In this document: positions 25,105 through 33,800 of the stretch, piece after piece
How the letters are laid out: each line of letters starts with the position of its first letter
Position numbering within the stretch: position 1 is the first letter of the stretch
Origin: Georgfuchsia sp049276455
GTDB taxonomy: Bacteria; Pseudomonadota; Gammaproteobacteria; Burkholderiales; Rhodocyclaceae
Direction: 5' to 3'
Length of the DNA: 40,578 nucleotides
NCBI GenBank assembly: GCA_049276455.1
Contig: JBASWL010000078.1
Coordinates: 1 to 40,578, forward strand
Made by a program: the position numbers and the translations under genes
The notes under the pieces: model-generated
Told to the model about the DNA's origin: nothing
What the model saw: the letters and a program-made list of their open reading frames with translations, nothing else
Database searches by the model: none

Positions 25105-27663
25105 ATGACCACGACTTTCGCCAAAGAAACACTGCCGATCAGCCTGGAAGATGAAATGCGCCATTCCTACCTGGATTACGCCATGAGCGTGATCGTGGGA
25201 CGCGCACTGCCTGACGCGCGCGATGGCCTGAAGCCGGTGCATCGTCGCGTACTATTCGCGATGCACGAACTCAGCAACGACTGGAACAAGGCCTACAAGA
25301 AATCAGCGCGTATCGTAGGCGACGTGATCGGTAAATATCACCCGCACGGAGATACGGCGGTCTACGACACCATCGTGCGCATGGCGCAGGATTTCTCTTT
25401 GCGCTACATGCTGGTCGACGGTCAGGGCAACTTTGGTTCTGTCGATGGCGACAACGCTGCGGCAATGCGCTACACCGAGATACGCATGGCAAGAATCGGC
25501 CATGAGTTGCTATTCGACATCGACAAGGAAACCGTAGACTTCGGTCCCAACTACGATGGCTCGGAGCAGGAACCGCTGGTAATGCCGGCGCGAATTCCCA
25601 ACCTGTTGATCAACGGCAGTTCAGGCATCGCCGTCGGCATGGCGACCAATATACCGCCGCACAACCTCAACGAAGTCATCGATGCCTGCCTCGCCCTGCT
25701 CGCTGACCCTGCGCTTGATATCGAGGAACTAATAAAGATCATTCCCGCGCCGGATTTCCCCACTGCGGGCCTGATCTACGGCATTTCCGGCGTCCGCGAT
25801 GGCTACCTGACCGGACGTGGCCGCGTCTTGATGCGCGGGCGCACACATATCGAGGAACTGCCCTCAGGCCGCCAAGCGATCATCGTCGACGAACTGCCCT
25901 ACCAGGTCAACAAGCGCACCCTGTTAGAGAAAATCGCCGCACTGGTGAACGAGAAGAAAATAGAGGGTATTTCGCATATTCAGGACGAATCGGACAAGTC
26001 CGGCATGCGCGTTGTTGTTGAACTCAAGCGTGGCGAAATGCCAGAGGTGGTGCTCAACAACCTCTACAAACAAACCCAGCTGCAAGACACCTTCGGCATG
26101 AATATGGTGGCGCTGGTCGATGGTCGCCCGCGCCTGCTCAACCTCAAGCAACTGCTCGATTGCTTCCTTTTGCACCGGCGCGAAGTCATCACGCGGCGTA
26201 CGGTGTTTGAATTGCGCAAGGCACGCGAGCGCGGCCACATCCTGGAAGGCCTCGCTGTGGCGTTGTCGAATGTTGATGAGGTGATTGCGCTAATAAAAGC
26301 GGCGCCGACACCGGCTGAAGCCAAACGCGGCCTCATGGAACGCACTTGGCAATCGCCGCTGGTCAAGGATATGCTTGACCGCTCCAACGCGGATGCCTCG
26401 CGCCCGGACGGACTGGCGCGCGAATTCGGTTTATCTACAATTGGTTACCAGCTCTCCGACGTACAGGCACAGGCGATTCTGGAGCTGCGCCTGCAACGTC
26501 TGACGGGGTTGGAGCAGGACAAGATTGTCAGCGAGTACAAGGAAGTCATGGCGGTCATTGCCGACCTGCTTGACATCCTGGCCCGCCCGGAACGCATCAC
26601 ACAGATCATCAGCGCCGAACTGACCGCGATCAAGGCGCAGTTCGGTGACAACCGCCGTTCCGAGATCGTCCTCAACGCGCAGGATATCAACCTCGAAGAC
26701 CTCATTACCCCACAGGACATGGTGGTCACGCTTTCGCATGGCGGTTACATCAAACGCCAGCCGCTTGACGATTACAGGGCGCAAAAGCGTGGCGGGCGTG
26801 GCAAGCAGGCAGCAGCGATCAAGGAAGATGATTTCGTTGATCACCTTTTCGTCGCCAATACACACGATTACATTCTCTGTTTCTCGAACCGTGGCCGCGT
26901 GTACTGGCTCAAGGTGTATGAAGTGCCGGAAGGCACGCGCGCTTCACGCGGCAAGCCGGTGGTCAACCTGTTCCCGCTCATAGATGGCGAAAAAATCACG
27001 GCCGTGCTGCCAATCAAGGAATTCGACGAGAACCACTTCATCTTCATGGCGACCACACTCGGCACAGTCAAGAAGACGCCGCTCACCGCCTTCGCCAATC
27101 CGCGCAAGGCCGGCATCATCGCTGTCGGCCTCGACGATGGCGATCATCTGATCGGTGTCGCCATCACCGGCGGCAGCAGTGATGTCATGTTGTTCTCCGA
27201 TGCCGGCAAGGCCGTGCGTTTCGACGAAAATGACGTGCGCGCCATGGGCCGCGAGGCACGTGGAGTGCGCGGCATGATGCTCGAAGACGGCCAGACCGTG
27301 ATTTCGATGCTGGTCGCCGACAGCGAAGATTACTCGGTACTGACAGCGACTGAAAACGGTTTTGGCAAGCGCACCCCGATCGCCGAATACACGCGCCATG
27401 GCCGCGGCACCAAGGGCATGATCGCGATCCAGACCTCGGCGCGCAACGGCAGGGTAGTCGGCGCAGTGCTGGTGCAGGCCGGTGCCAGCACGGATGAAAT
27501 CATGCTGATTTCGACCGGCGGCGTGCTGATCCGCACCCCAGTGATCGATATTCGCGAAATGAGCCGCGCCACGCAGGGCGTCACCCTGATCAACCTTGAC
27601 GATGGCACCAGCCTCGCCGGTATAGAGAAAGTCATCGAAACCGAAGACCCGGTAGAGGAATAG
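25105..27663 (+). CDS. gyrA: DNA gyrase subunit A
   Basis: An 852-residue type II topoisomerase subunit that introduces negative supercoils with GyrB. The catalytic tyrosine is Y123 in MRYTEIRM. The quinolone-determining region reads HPHGDTAVYD with T84 and D88 at the E. coli S83/D87 positions. The GyrA box is RGGRGKQ in the C-terminal pinwheel. The protein ends shortly after the pinwheel in EDPVEE, without the long acidic tail of enterobacteria. ATG 25105 lacks a strong ribosome site. It is the first gene of gyrA-serC-pheA, with serC nine bases downstream. Confidence 0.97.
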   Translation: MTTTFAKETLPISLEDEMRHSYLDYAMSVIVGRALPDARDGLKPVHRRVLFAMHELSNDWNKAYKKSARIVGDVIGKYHPHGDTAVYDTIVRMAQDFSLRYMLVDGQGNFGSVDGDNAAAMRYTEIRMARIGHELLFDIDKETVDFGPNYDGSEQEPLVMPARIPNLLINGSSGIAVGMATNIPPHNLNEVIDACLALLADPALDIEELIKIIPAPDFPTAGLIYGISGVRDGYLTGRGRVLMRGRTHIEELPSGRQAIIVDELPYQVNKRTLLEKIAALVNEKKIEGISHIQDESDKSGMRVVVELKRGEMPEVVLNNLYKQTQLQDTFGMNMVALVDGRPRLLNLKQLLDCFLLHRREVITRRTVFELRKARERGHILEGLAVALSNVDEVIALIKAAPTPAEAKRGLMERTWQSPLVKDMLDRSNADASRPDGLAREFGLSTIGYQLSDVQAQAILELRLQRLTGLEQDKIVSEYKEVMAVIADLLDILARPERITQIISAELTAIKAQFGDNRRSEIVLNAQDINLEDLITPQDMVVTLSHGGYIKRQPLDDYRAQKRGGRGKQAAAIKEDDFVDHLFVANTHDYILCFSNRGRVYWLKVYEVPEGTRASRGKPVVNLFPLIDGEKITAVLPIKEFDENHFIFMATTLGTVKKTPLTAFANPRKAGIIAVGLDDGDHLIGVAITGGSSDVMLFSDAGKAVRFDENDVRAMGREARGVRGMMLEDGQTVISMLVADSEDYSVLTATENGFGKRTPIAEYTRHGRGTKGMIAIQTSARNGRVVGAVLVQAGASTDEIMLISTGGVLIRTPVIDIREMSRATQGVTLINLDDGTSLAGIEKVIETEDPVEE

Positions 27664-27672
27664 GAATAACAA

Positions 27673-28758
27673 ATGACGCGAGTATTCAATTTCAGCGCCG
27701 GCCCCGCCGCGTTACCGGAAGAGGTGCTCAAGCAGGCCGCTGCGGAAATGCTCGACTGGCATGGCAGCGGGCAATCCGTCATGGAGATGAGTCATCGCGG
27801 CAAGGACTTCATGGGCATCCGTGCCCAGGCCGAAGCCGATCTACGCGAACTGCTGGGGATCCCGGTAAACTACAAGGTGCTGTTTCTGCAGGGTGGCGCG
27901 ACATTGCAGTTCGAGATGATCCCGATCAACCTGTTGCGTGGCAAACCTGAAGCGGATTATGTCAACACCGGCGAATGGGCGAAAAAGGCAATCAAGGAAG
28001 CCAAGTCCTTCTGCCAGGTCAAGGTAATCGCCAGCAGCGAGGACAAAAACTTCTGCTACGCGCCGCCGCAGTCGAGCTGGAAGCTGAACAAGGACGCGGC
28101 CTATGTGCATTACACCGCCAACGAAACCATCGGTGGTGTCGAATACCACTGGACGCCAAATACGGGCGACGTGCCGCTGGTGTGCGACATGTCCTCGAAC
28201 ATTCTGTCTAAACCGGTCGATGTCTCGAAATACGGTTTGATCTACGCCGGCGCGCAGAAGAACATCGGCCCGGCAGGTCTTACCATCGTCATCGTGCGCG
28301 ATGACCTGATCGGCTGCGCCGTGCCGACGCCGCCGACCATGCTCGACTACAAAAGTCACGCCGACAAAGATTCGATGCTCAACACGCCGCCAACCTATGG
28401 CATCTACATCGCCGGCCTGGTGTTCCAGTGGCTCAAACAGCAGGGCGGCCTCGCCGTGATGGAAAGGAAGAATATCGAGAAAGCCAAGCTGCTCTATGGT
28501 TTTCTCGACCAAAGCGGCTTCTTCAGAAACCCGGTGAAGAAGCAGGATCGTTCGCGCATGAATGTCCCCTTCTCACTCAGGGATGCAGTGTTGGACGAAG
28601 AGTTCCTCAAAGGTGCCAGCGTACGCGGCTTGCAGCAATTGAAGGGGCATAGTTCGGTGGGCGGCATGCGCGCTTCGATTTACAATGCCATGCCTATTGC
28701 CGGAGTCAAGGCGCTGGTGGAATACATGCAGTTATTCGAAGACAGGTTTGGTAAATGA
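27673..28758 (+). CDS. serC: Phosphoserine aminotransferase
   Basis: A 361-residue class V aminotransferase that makes phosphoserine from 3-phosphohydroxypyruvate and glutamate, and also serves pyridoxine synthesis. FNFSAGPAALPEEVL opens the protein, MEMSHRGKDF is conserved, and the pyridoxal-phosphate lysine is K196 in YAGAQKNIGPAG. GHSSVGGMRASIYNAM closes the active-site region. It begins nine bases after gyrA and reads into pheA 63 bases later, so the three genes probably share a transcript. Confidence 0.96.
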   Translation: MTRVFNFSAGPAALPEEVLKQAAAEMLDWHGSGQSVMEMSHRGKDFMGIRAQAEADLRELLGIPVNYKVLFLQGGATLQFEMIPINLLRGKPEADYVNTGEWAKKAIKEAKSFCQVKVIASSEDKNFCYAPPQSSWKLNKDAAYVHYTANETIGGVEYHWTPNTGDVPLVCDMSSNILSKPVDVSKYGLIYAGAQKNIGPAGLTIVIVRDDLIGCAVPTPPTMLDYKSHADKDSMLNTPPTYGIYIAGLVFQWLKQQGGLAVMERKNIEKAKLLYGFLDQSGFFRNPVKKQDRSRMNVPFSLRDAVLDEEFLKGASVRGLQQLKGHSSVGGMRASIYNAMPIAGVKALVEYMQLFEDRFGK

Positions 28759-28821
28759 GGCAGACAAATATATCCTCTCCCGGCCTGACGCTAAGGAATT
28801 GATTGGAAGTATATTGAGCCA

Positions 28822-29904
28822 ATGAGCGATAACAAGGACGAACTGGCGAAGCTGCGCGAAAACATTGATCGCATTGATGGCGAGATGTTACGGCTATTAA
28901 ATGAACGCGCCAGGTTTGCTCACAAAATAGGGGAAGTTAAGCAGGGCAGCATCTACCGTCCCGAGCGAGAAGCCCAAGTGCTGCGCCGCCTGGCCGAAGA
29001 AAACCCCGGCCCATTGGAATCGGGCACCGTACAGTATATTTTCCGCGAAATCATGTCGGCTTGCCTGGCTCTTGAGCAGCCGTTGAAGGTCGCCTTTCTC
29101 GGCCCAGCAGGCACCTATTCGGAAAGTGCTGCACGCAAGCATTTTGGTTTGGCTCCCGGTCTGGAACCCTGCCCCGGTATTGATGACGTGTTTCGCGCAG
29201 TCGCTGCGGGTGCCGCCGATTATGGTGTGGTGCCGGTGGAAAACTCTACCGAAGGCGCCATTGGGCGTACGCTTGACCTACTGCTGACCTCGCCGCTCAA
29301 AATCTGTGGTGAAATCAATCTGCCAATTCATCATAACCTGATGACAAAATGCGCCTCCGTCGGCGGCATCAAGCGCATTTATTCGCATTCCCAGTCGCTT
29401 GGGCAATGCCAGGATTGGCTCAACAGGCACCTTTCAGCACACGAACGTATACCCGTCGTGAGCAATTCGGAGGCAGCACGTCGGGCTGCGGAAGAGGAAT
29501 CATCGGCGGCAATTGCGGGGGAATCTGCGGCAGCACTCTATGGCTTGCATATCCTTCATGCCAATATTGAGGACGATCCGACCAACACGACGCGTTTTCT
29601 GGTCATCGCCAGCCACGATGCGGGTCCGTCGGGCAAGGATAAAACCTCGCTAGCCTGCTCCGCGCAAAACAAACCTGGAGCGGTGCATGAACTGCTGACG
29701 CCACTGGCTCGTCATGGTGTGTCCATGACGCGTTTTGAATCGCGCCCGGCACGGGGCCTGAATGGCGGTCAGTGGGAGTATGTTTTTTACATGGATTTGC
29801 TTGGCCATCGCCTCGACGTGCCGGTTCAGCGCGCGCTCGCAGAACTCCGCGCTTGCGCCGGTTATGTGAAAGAACTCGGCTCCTATCCCTTGGCGATGGC
29901 ATAG
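28822..29904 (+). CDS. pheA: Chorismate mutase / prephenate dehydratase (P-protein)
   Basis: A 360-residue bifunctional enzyme of phenylalanine synthesis. An AroQ chorismate mutase lies at about residues 1-85 (LRENIDRIDGEMLRLLNERA, IGEVK). Prephenate dehydratase follows from about 90 to 268 (FLGPAGTYSESAARKHF, VVPVENSTEGAIGRTLDLL, TTRFLVI), then a C-terminal ACT domain with the phenylalanine-binding motif FESRPARG. The enzyme should be feedback-inhibited by phenylalanine. In many betaproteobacteria hisC, tyrA and aroA follow; here the next gene is hfq. Confidence 0.96.
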   Translation: MSDNKDELAKLRENIDRIDGEMLRLLNERARFAHKIGEVKQGSIYRPEREAQVLRRLAEENPGPLESGTVQYIFREIMSACLALEQPLKVAFLGPAGTYSESAARKHFGLAPGLEPCPGIDDVFRAVAAGAADYGVVPVENSTEGAIGRTLDLLLTSPLKICGEINLPIHHNLMTKCASVGGIKRIYSHSQSLGQCQDWLNRHLSAHERIPVVSNSEAARRAAEEESSAAIAGESAAALYGLHILHANIEDDPTNTTRFLVIASHDAGPSGKDKTSLACSAQNKPGAVHELLTPLARHGVSMTRFESRPARGLNGGQWEYVFYMDLLGHRLDVPVQRALAELRACAGYVKELGSYPLAMA

Positions 29905-29999
29905 AACCCGTTTAACTATAAAACTTTTGGGTAGCGCTGAAACACAAAATCCATTAGAGTTACACACTGCATTACATTTCTTTCCATCAGGGGCAACAC

Positions 30000-30236
30000 A
30001 TGAGTAATAAAGGGCAATTGCTACAAGACCCGTTTCTAAACGCATTGCGCCGCGAGCACATTCCAGTATCAATTTACCTCGTCAATGGCATCAAGCTGCA
30101 AGGCCAGGTCGAATCATTTGATCAGTATGTGGTTCTGCTCAAAAACACTATCACCCAGATGGTCTACAAGCACGCAATTTCCACAGTCGTACCGGCACGC
30201 CCGGTCAATATCTCGCAGGAAGTTGGCGCCGACTGA
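30000..30236 (+). CDS. hfq: RNA chaperone Hfq
   Basis: A 78-residue hexameric Sm-like protein that pairs small RNAs with mRNAs. Sm1 covers LQDPFLNALRREHIPVSIYL, followed by NGIKLQGQVESFDQYVVLL; Sm2 has the family's YKHAIST. The C-terminal tail is short, as usual in betaproteobacteria. ATG 30000 has AGGGG upstream. hflX starts 12 bases after its stop, so the genes form one operon. Confidence 0.97.
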   Translation: MSNKGQLLQDPFLNALRREHIPVSIYLVNGIKLQGQVESFDQYVVLLKNTITQMVYKHAISTVVPARPVNISQEVGAD

Positions 30237-30248
30237 TTTGCCGGCAGG

Positions 30249-31460
30249 GTGCAACGTGCGCTAGGTGCACGAAATTCACAAGCTGCCACCGCCTTGTTTG
30301 AGTCTATCCCGCCCAGCGATTGTGCAGTTCTGGTTCAGCTCGATTTCGGCAATAACGGCTTTGACGAGCGACTGGAAGAGTTTTGTCTGCTTGCAGCGAG
30401 CGCAGGGGCAACGGTAGCCGCTGTCGTTTCCGGCAAACGCTCGCGGCCGGATGCCGCAACTTATGCCGGCAAGGGAAAAGTTGGCGAGATTGCCGAAACC
30501 GTTCGTCTGCACAATGCTGGAGTCGTGATTTTCAATCACGAGCTATCCCCCGGACAACAACGCAATCTGGAACGCGAATTGCAATGCCGCGTTGTTGACC
30601 GGAACAGTCTGATCCTCGATATCTTTGCTCAGCGCGCGCGCAGCCATGAAGGCAAGCTGCAAGTGGAACTGGCCCAGTTGCAGCATCTGGCCACGCGCCT
30701 GGTGCGCGGCTGGACTCATCTGGAACGGCAAAAGGGTGGTATCGGCCTGCGCGGGCCGGGTGAAAAACAGCTCGAAACTGACCGTCGTTTGTTGGGCAAG
30801 CGAGTTTCGCTGTTGAAGGACAAGTTGAAGCAGTTCGAGCGCCAGCGTGCAGTGCGCCGCCGCGCCCGCACACGCGGCGAAGTGCTGGCCGTATCGCTGG
30901 TCGGCTATACCAATGCTGGCAAGAGTACGTTGTTCAACGCCCTGACCAAGGCCGGTGCCTATGCCGCAGACAAACTGTTCGCCACACTTGATACGACCTC
31001 GCGCCGTTTCTTCATCGAGGATGCCGGACAGGTTGTAATCTCCGATACTGTGGGATTTATTCGCGACTTGCCACACGAACTGGTTGCGTCCTTTCGTGCG
31101 ACGCTGGAGGAAACTGCTCAGGCCGACCTGCTGCTGCATGTGGTCGACTCTGTCAGCCCGGATAGGGATCAGCAAATGGCAGCAGTCGACGAAGTGTTGC
31201 ATAGCATCGGCGCTGGCGATGTGCCGCAGATCATCGTCTGGAACAAGATTGATGCTGCATTGGACAAACGCGCCACCAACCCGGGAGTGATGCAGGACGA
31301 ACATGGTAAAATCATCCGCGTTCGTGCTAGTGCGAAAACAGGTGTAGGGCTTGATCTTCTGCGCGAAGCACTGGCCGGCATGGCGCATGAAAAAGCTGAA
31401 CAATTGACGACGGCTGCAAACCGATCCATCTCTCATTCTTCGGACATAAAAACAAAGTGA
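30249..31460 (+). CDS. hflX: Ribosome-associated GTPase HflX
   Basis: A 403-residue GTPase that binds the 50S subunit and can split stalled or heat-damaged ribosomes. The N-terminal HflX domain has YAGKGKVGEI and FNHELSPGQQRNLE, followed by the coiled-coil linker (GPGEKQLETDRRLLGKR), then the G domain: G1 GYTNAGKST, G3 DTVGFIRDLPHELVASF, G4 NKID, G5 SAKTG. The start is GTG 30249; an in-frame TGA (the hfq stop) lies just upstream and no better start is near. It overlaps hflK by four bases. Confidence 0.93.
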   Translation: MQRALGARNSQAATALFESIPPSDCAVLVQLDFGNNGFDERLEEFCLLAASAGATVAAVVSGKRSRPDAATYAGKGKVGEIAETVRLHNAGVVIFNHELSPGQQRNLERELQCRVVDRNSLILDIFAQRARSHEGKLQVELAQLQHLATRLVRGWTHLERQKGGIGLRGPGEKQLETDRRLLGKRVSLLKDKLKQFERQRAVRRRARTRGEVLAVSLVGYTNAGKSTLFNALTKAGAYAADKLFATLDTTSRRFFIEDAGQVVISDTVGFIRDLPHELVASFRATLEETAQADLLLHVVDSVSPDRDQQMAAVDEVLHSIGAGDVPQIIVWNKIDAALDKRATNPGVMQDEHGKIIRVRASAKTGVGLDLLREALAGMAHEKAEQLTTAANRSISHSSDIKTK

Positions 31461-32746
31461 TTACCGGAATACTGCTTTCCTTGAAAAATCGCCACTGGGG
31501 AGGAAACCTGTTGGGCATGAAGAACGATGGTCCTCCCGATCTCGAAGAGATTTGGCGCGATGTCAATCGCCGTCTATCAGGGCTGTTCGGCAAGCCCCTG
31601 CGGAGCGTCGGCGGCAACGGTGGTAACGACGGCGGAAACAATGTGCCGCCAACGCTGACTCCGCGCCAGTTCGGCGGCGGTATCGGCCTTCTTGCCGGGC
31701 TGGTTGCCGTTTTCTGGCTCGCCAGCGGTTTCTATATTGTCGATGCCAGCCAGCGCGGCGTCGTGTTGGAGTTCGGCAAGTTCAAGGAAATCACTGATCC
31801 CGGCCTGCGCTGGCGACTGCCGTGGCCGATCCAGAGCAATGAGGTAGTCAGCCTTTCAAACGTACGCACCATTGAAATCGGCTATCGCGGTACGGAAAAT
31901 AACAAGGTGCCGAAAGAGGCGCTGATGCTGACCGATGACGAAAATATTGTCAGCGTCCAGTTCGCCGTGCAATACCTGCTCAAGGACCCCATGGACTATT
32001 TGTTCAAGAATCGCGATCCGGACGACGCTGTAACGCAGGTGGCCGAGACCGCGATCCGCGAAGTCGTGGGAAAGAATACGATGAACTTCGTGCTCTACGA
32101 AGGGCGTGACATTATTGCCGCCAATACGCAAAAACTGATGCAGGAAATGCTCGACCACTACAAGACCGGCATCCAGATCCGTTCCGTCACCATGCAGAGC
32201 ACCCAACCGCCAGAACAGGTACAGGCCGCCTTTGATGATGCAGTAAAGGCCGGCCAAGACAAGGAACGGCACAAGAACGAAGGCCAAGCCTATGCCAATG
32301 ATGTTATCCCCCGCGCCCGCGGCGGCGCCGCGCGACTGGAGCAGGAGGCCGCCGGTTACAAGGCACGCATGATTGCCACGGCCGAGGGCGATGCTTCTCG
32401 CTTCAGCCAGCTACTGACTGAATACAGCAAGGCTCCCCAAGTCACACGTCAACGGCTCTACCTCGAAACCATGCAAGAGGTATATACGAATACGAGCAAG
32501 ATCATGGTCGATGCCAAGAGCGCTGGCAACCTGCTCTACCTGCCACTTGACAAACTGATGCAGGGAGTTGCCACCCCAACGCCTTCGGCGGTGGGAGCTA
32601 ATGTTCCCACCACGAATTTCTCCGGTACAAGCACTTCATCTTCTGGCGCCGTTCCGCCCCAGAATGAAAATGCGCAGGATATGGGAACTGGCGGCAACTA
32701 TCGTTCTCGCGGAATACTTGAAGGACGAGATCGGGGAGCACGCTGA
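31457..32746 (+). CDS. hflK: Membrane protease regulator HflK
   Basis: An SPFH/prohibitin-family membrane protein that forms, with HflC, the large periplasmic cage around FtsH. A Gly/Asn-rich cytoplasmic N-terminus (GPPDLEEIW near the front) is followed by one membrane segment at about 73-95 and a SPFH domain starting YIVDASQRGVVLEFGKF. The C-terminus is Ser/Gly/Asn-rich. The start is taken as GTG 31457, overlapping the hflX stop as GTGA. TTG 31511 and ATG 31517 lie behind a GGGGAGG sequence and are possible alternatives. It ends within the start codon of hflC. Confidence 0.92.
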   Translation: MITGILLSLKNRHWGGNLLGMKNDGPPDLEEIWRDVNRRLSGLFGKPLRSVGGNGGNDGGNNVPPTLTPRQFGGGIGLLAGLVAVFWLASGFYIVDASQRGVVLEFGKFKEITDPGLRWRLPWPIQSNEVVSLSNVRTIEIGYRGTENNKVPKEALMLTDDENIVSVQFAVQYLLKDPMDYLFKNRDPDDAVTQVAETAIREVVGKNTMNFVLYEGRDIIAANTQKLMQEMLDHYKTGIQIRSVTMQSTQPPEQVQAAFDDAVKAGQDKERHKNEGQAYANDVIPRARGGAARLEQEAAGYKARMIATAEGDASRFSQLLTEYSKAPQVTRQRLYLETMQEVYTNTSKIMVDAKSAGNLLYLPLDKLMQGVATPTPSAVGANVPTTNFSGTSTSSSGAVPPQNENAQDMGTGGNYRSRGILEGRDRGAR

Positions 32747-33615
32747 TGAAACAACACTTCTCCTTTGTTGCCGCATTCGCTGTCGGCCTGCTTTTCGTGC
32801 TATCCAGTAGCATGTTCACCGTTGACCAGCGCGAATGGGCCATTGTTTTTCAACTCGGCGAAGTCAAGAAAGTCATCGCCGAACCGGGTCTCCAATTCAA
32901 GTGGCCGCTGATCCAGAACGTGCGCACTTTCGACAACCGTATCCAGACTTGGGATGCACCCGATCCGGAACGCTTTCTTACCGCCGAGAAGAAGCCGGTA
33001 CAGGTGGATTCCTTCGTTAAATGGCGGATCCGCGATGTCCAGCAGTATTACATTTCAGTCAACGGCGACGAGGAACTTGCCAAGATACGCTTGGCGCAGA
33101 CCGTTAATTCAGGCTTGCGCGAGGAATTCGGCAAGCGTACGGTGCATGATGTCGTATCCGGCGAGCGAGACATCATCATGTCCGAGGTGCGGCACAAGAC
33201 TGATGAGGACATGAAAAACATCGGCGTGCAGGTCATTGACGTCCGCTTGAAGCGAGTCGACTTTCCGCCGGAAGTCTCGGAGTCGGTATACCGGCGCATG
33301 GAAACCGAACGCAAGCGCGTCGCGAATGAATTGCGATCAACCGGTGCGGCGGAAGGTGAAAAAATCCGAGCCAATGCTGACAAGCAGCGAGAAGTCATCC
33401 TTGCAGAAGCTTACCGCGACGCCCAGAAAATCAAGGGTCAGGGCGACGCCCAGGCGGCTGCTATCTATGCCAAAGCCTTCAACAAGAATCCCGAGTTCTA
33501 TGCCTTCTATCGCAGTCTCGATGCCTACCGCAACAGTTTCAAAAGCAGGAGCGATGTGCTCGTGGTGGAACCGAACAGCGAATTTTTCAAATACCTGAAG
33601 AATTCGGGAAAATGA
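32746..33615 (+). CDS. hflC: Membrane protease regulator HflC
   Basis: A 289-residue SPFH protein, partner of HflK in the FtsH regulatory complex at the inner membrane. An N-terminal membrane anchor is at about residues 6-23 (FSFVAAFAVGLLFVLSS), then the SPFH core starting FTVDQREWAIVFQLGEV, a coiled coil rich in Glu/Arg/Ala (RKRVANELRSTGAAEGEKIR) and the conserved FYAFYRSLDAYRNSF near the end. Its ATG shares one base with the hflK stop (TGATG), and its own stop overlaps the next gene by four bases. Confidence 0.95.
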   Translation: MKQHFSFVAAFAVGLLFVLSSSMFTVDQREWAIVFQLGEVKKVIAEPGLQFKWPLIQNVRTFDNRIQTWDAPDPERFLTAEKKPVQVDSFVKWRIRDVQQYYISVNGDEELAKIRLAQTVNSGLREEFGKRTVHDVVSGERDIIMSEVRHKTDEDMKNIGVQVIDVRLKRVDFPPEVSESVYRRMETERKRVANELRSTGAAEGEKIRANADKQREVILAEAYRDAQKIKGQGDAQAAAIYAKAFNKNPEFYAFYRSLDAYRNSFKSRSDVLVVEPNSEFFKYLKNSGK

Positions 33616-33800
33616 ATGGATCCTTGCTCCTTGCCGCATTTGCGCTGATGCTGATCCTCGAAGGTCTGCTGCCATTCCTGTCACCGCAGGCCTGGCGTAA
33701 CGCATTTCGCCGTGTGACCGAAATGCAGGACGGACAAATCCGATTTATCGGCTTGTCGTCAATAATCATGGGATTGGTGTTGTTGATGGTGACCAGATGA
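33612..33800 (+). CDS. yjeT: DUF2065 (YjeT-type) small membrane protein
   Basis: A 62-residue inner-membrane protein with two predicted hydrophobic segments (about 4-23 and 44-60). It belongs to the DUF2065/YjeT family, which is regularly found just after hflC. Conserved features are the LILEGLLPFLSPQAWR segment and IRFIGLSSIIMGLVLL. Function is unknown. Both ends overlap neighbours by four bases (ATGA), so its translation is tightly coupled to hflC and hisZ. Confidence 0.9.
   Translation: MNGSLLLAAFALMLILEGLLPFLSPQAWRNAFRRVTEMQDGQIRFIGLSSIIMGLVLLMVTR

Noticed and set aside
30543..31436. A 297-codon frame on the minus strand
   Set aside because: Antisense to hflX, whose GTPase motifs are complete.
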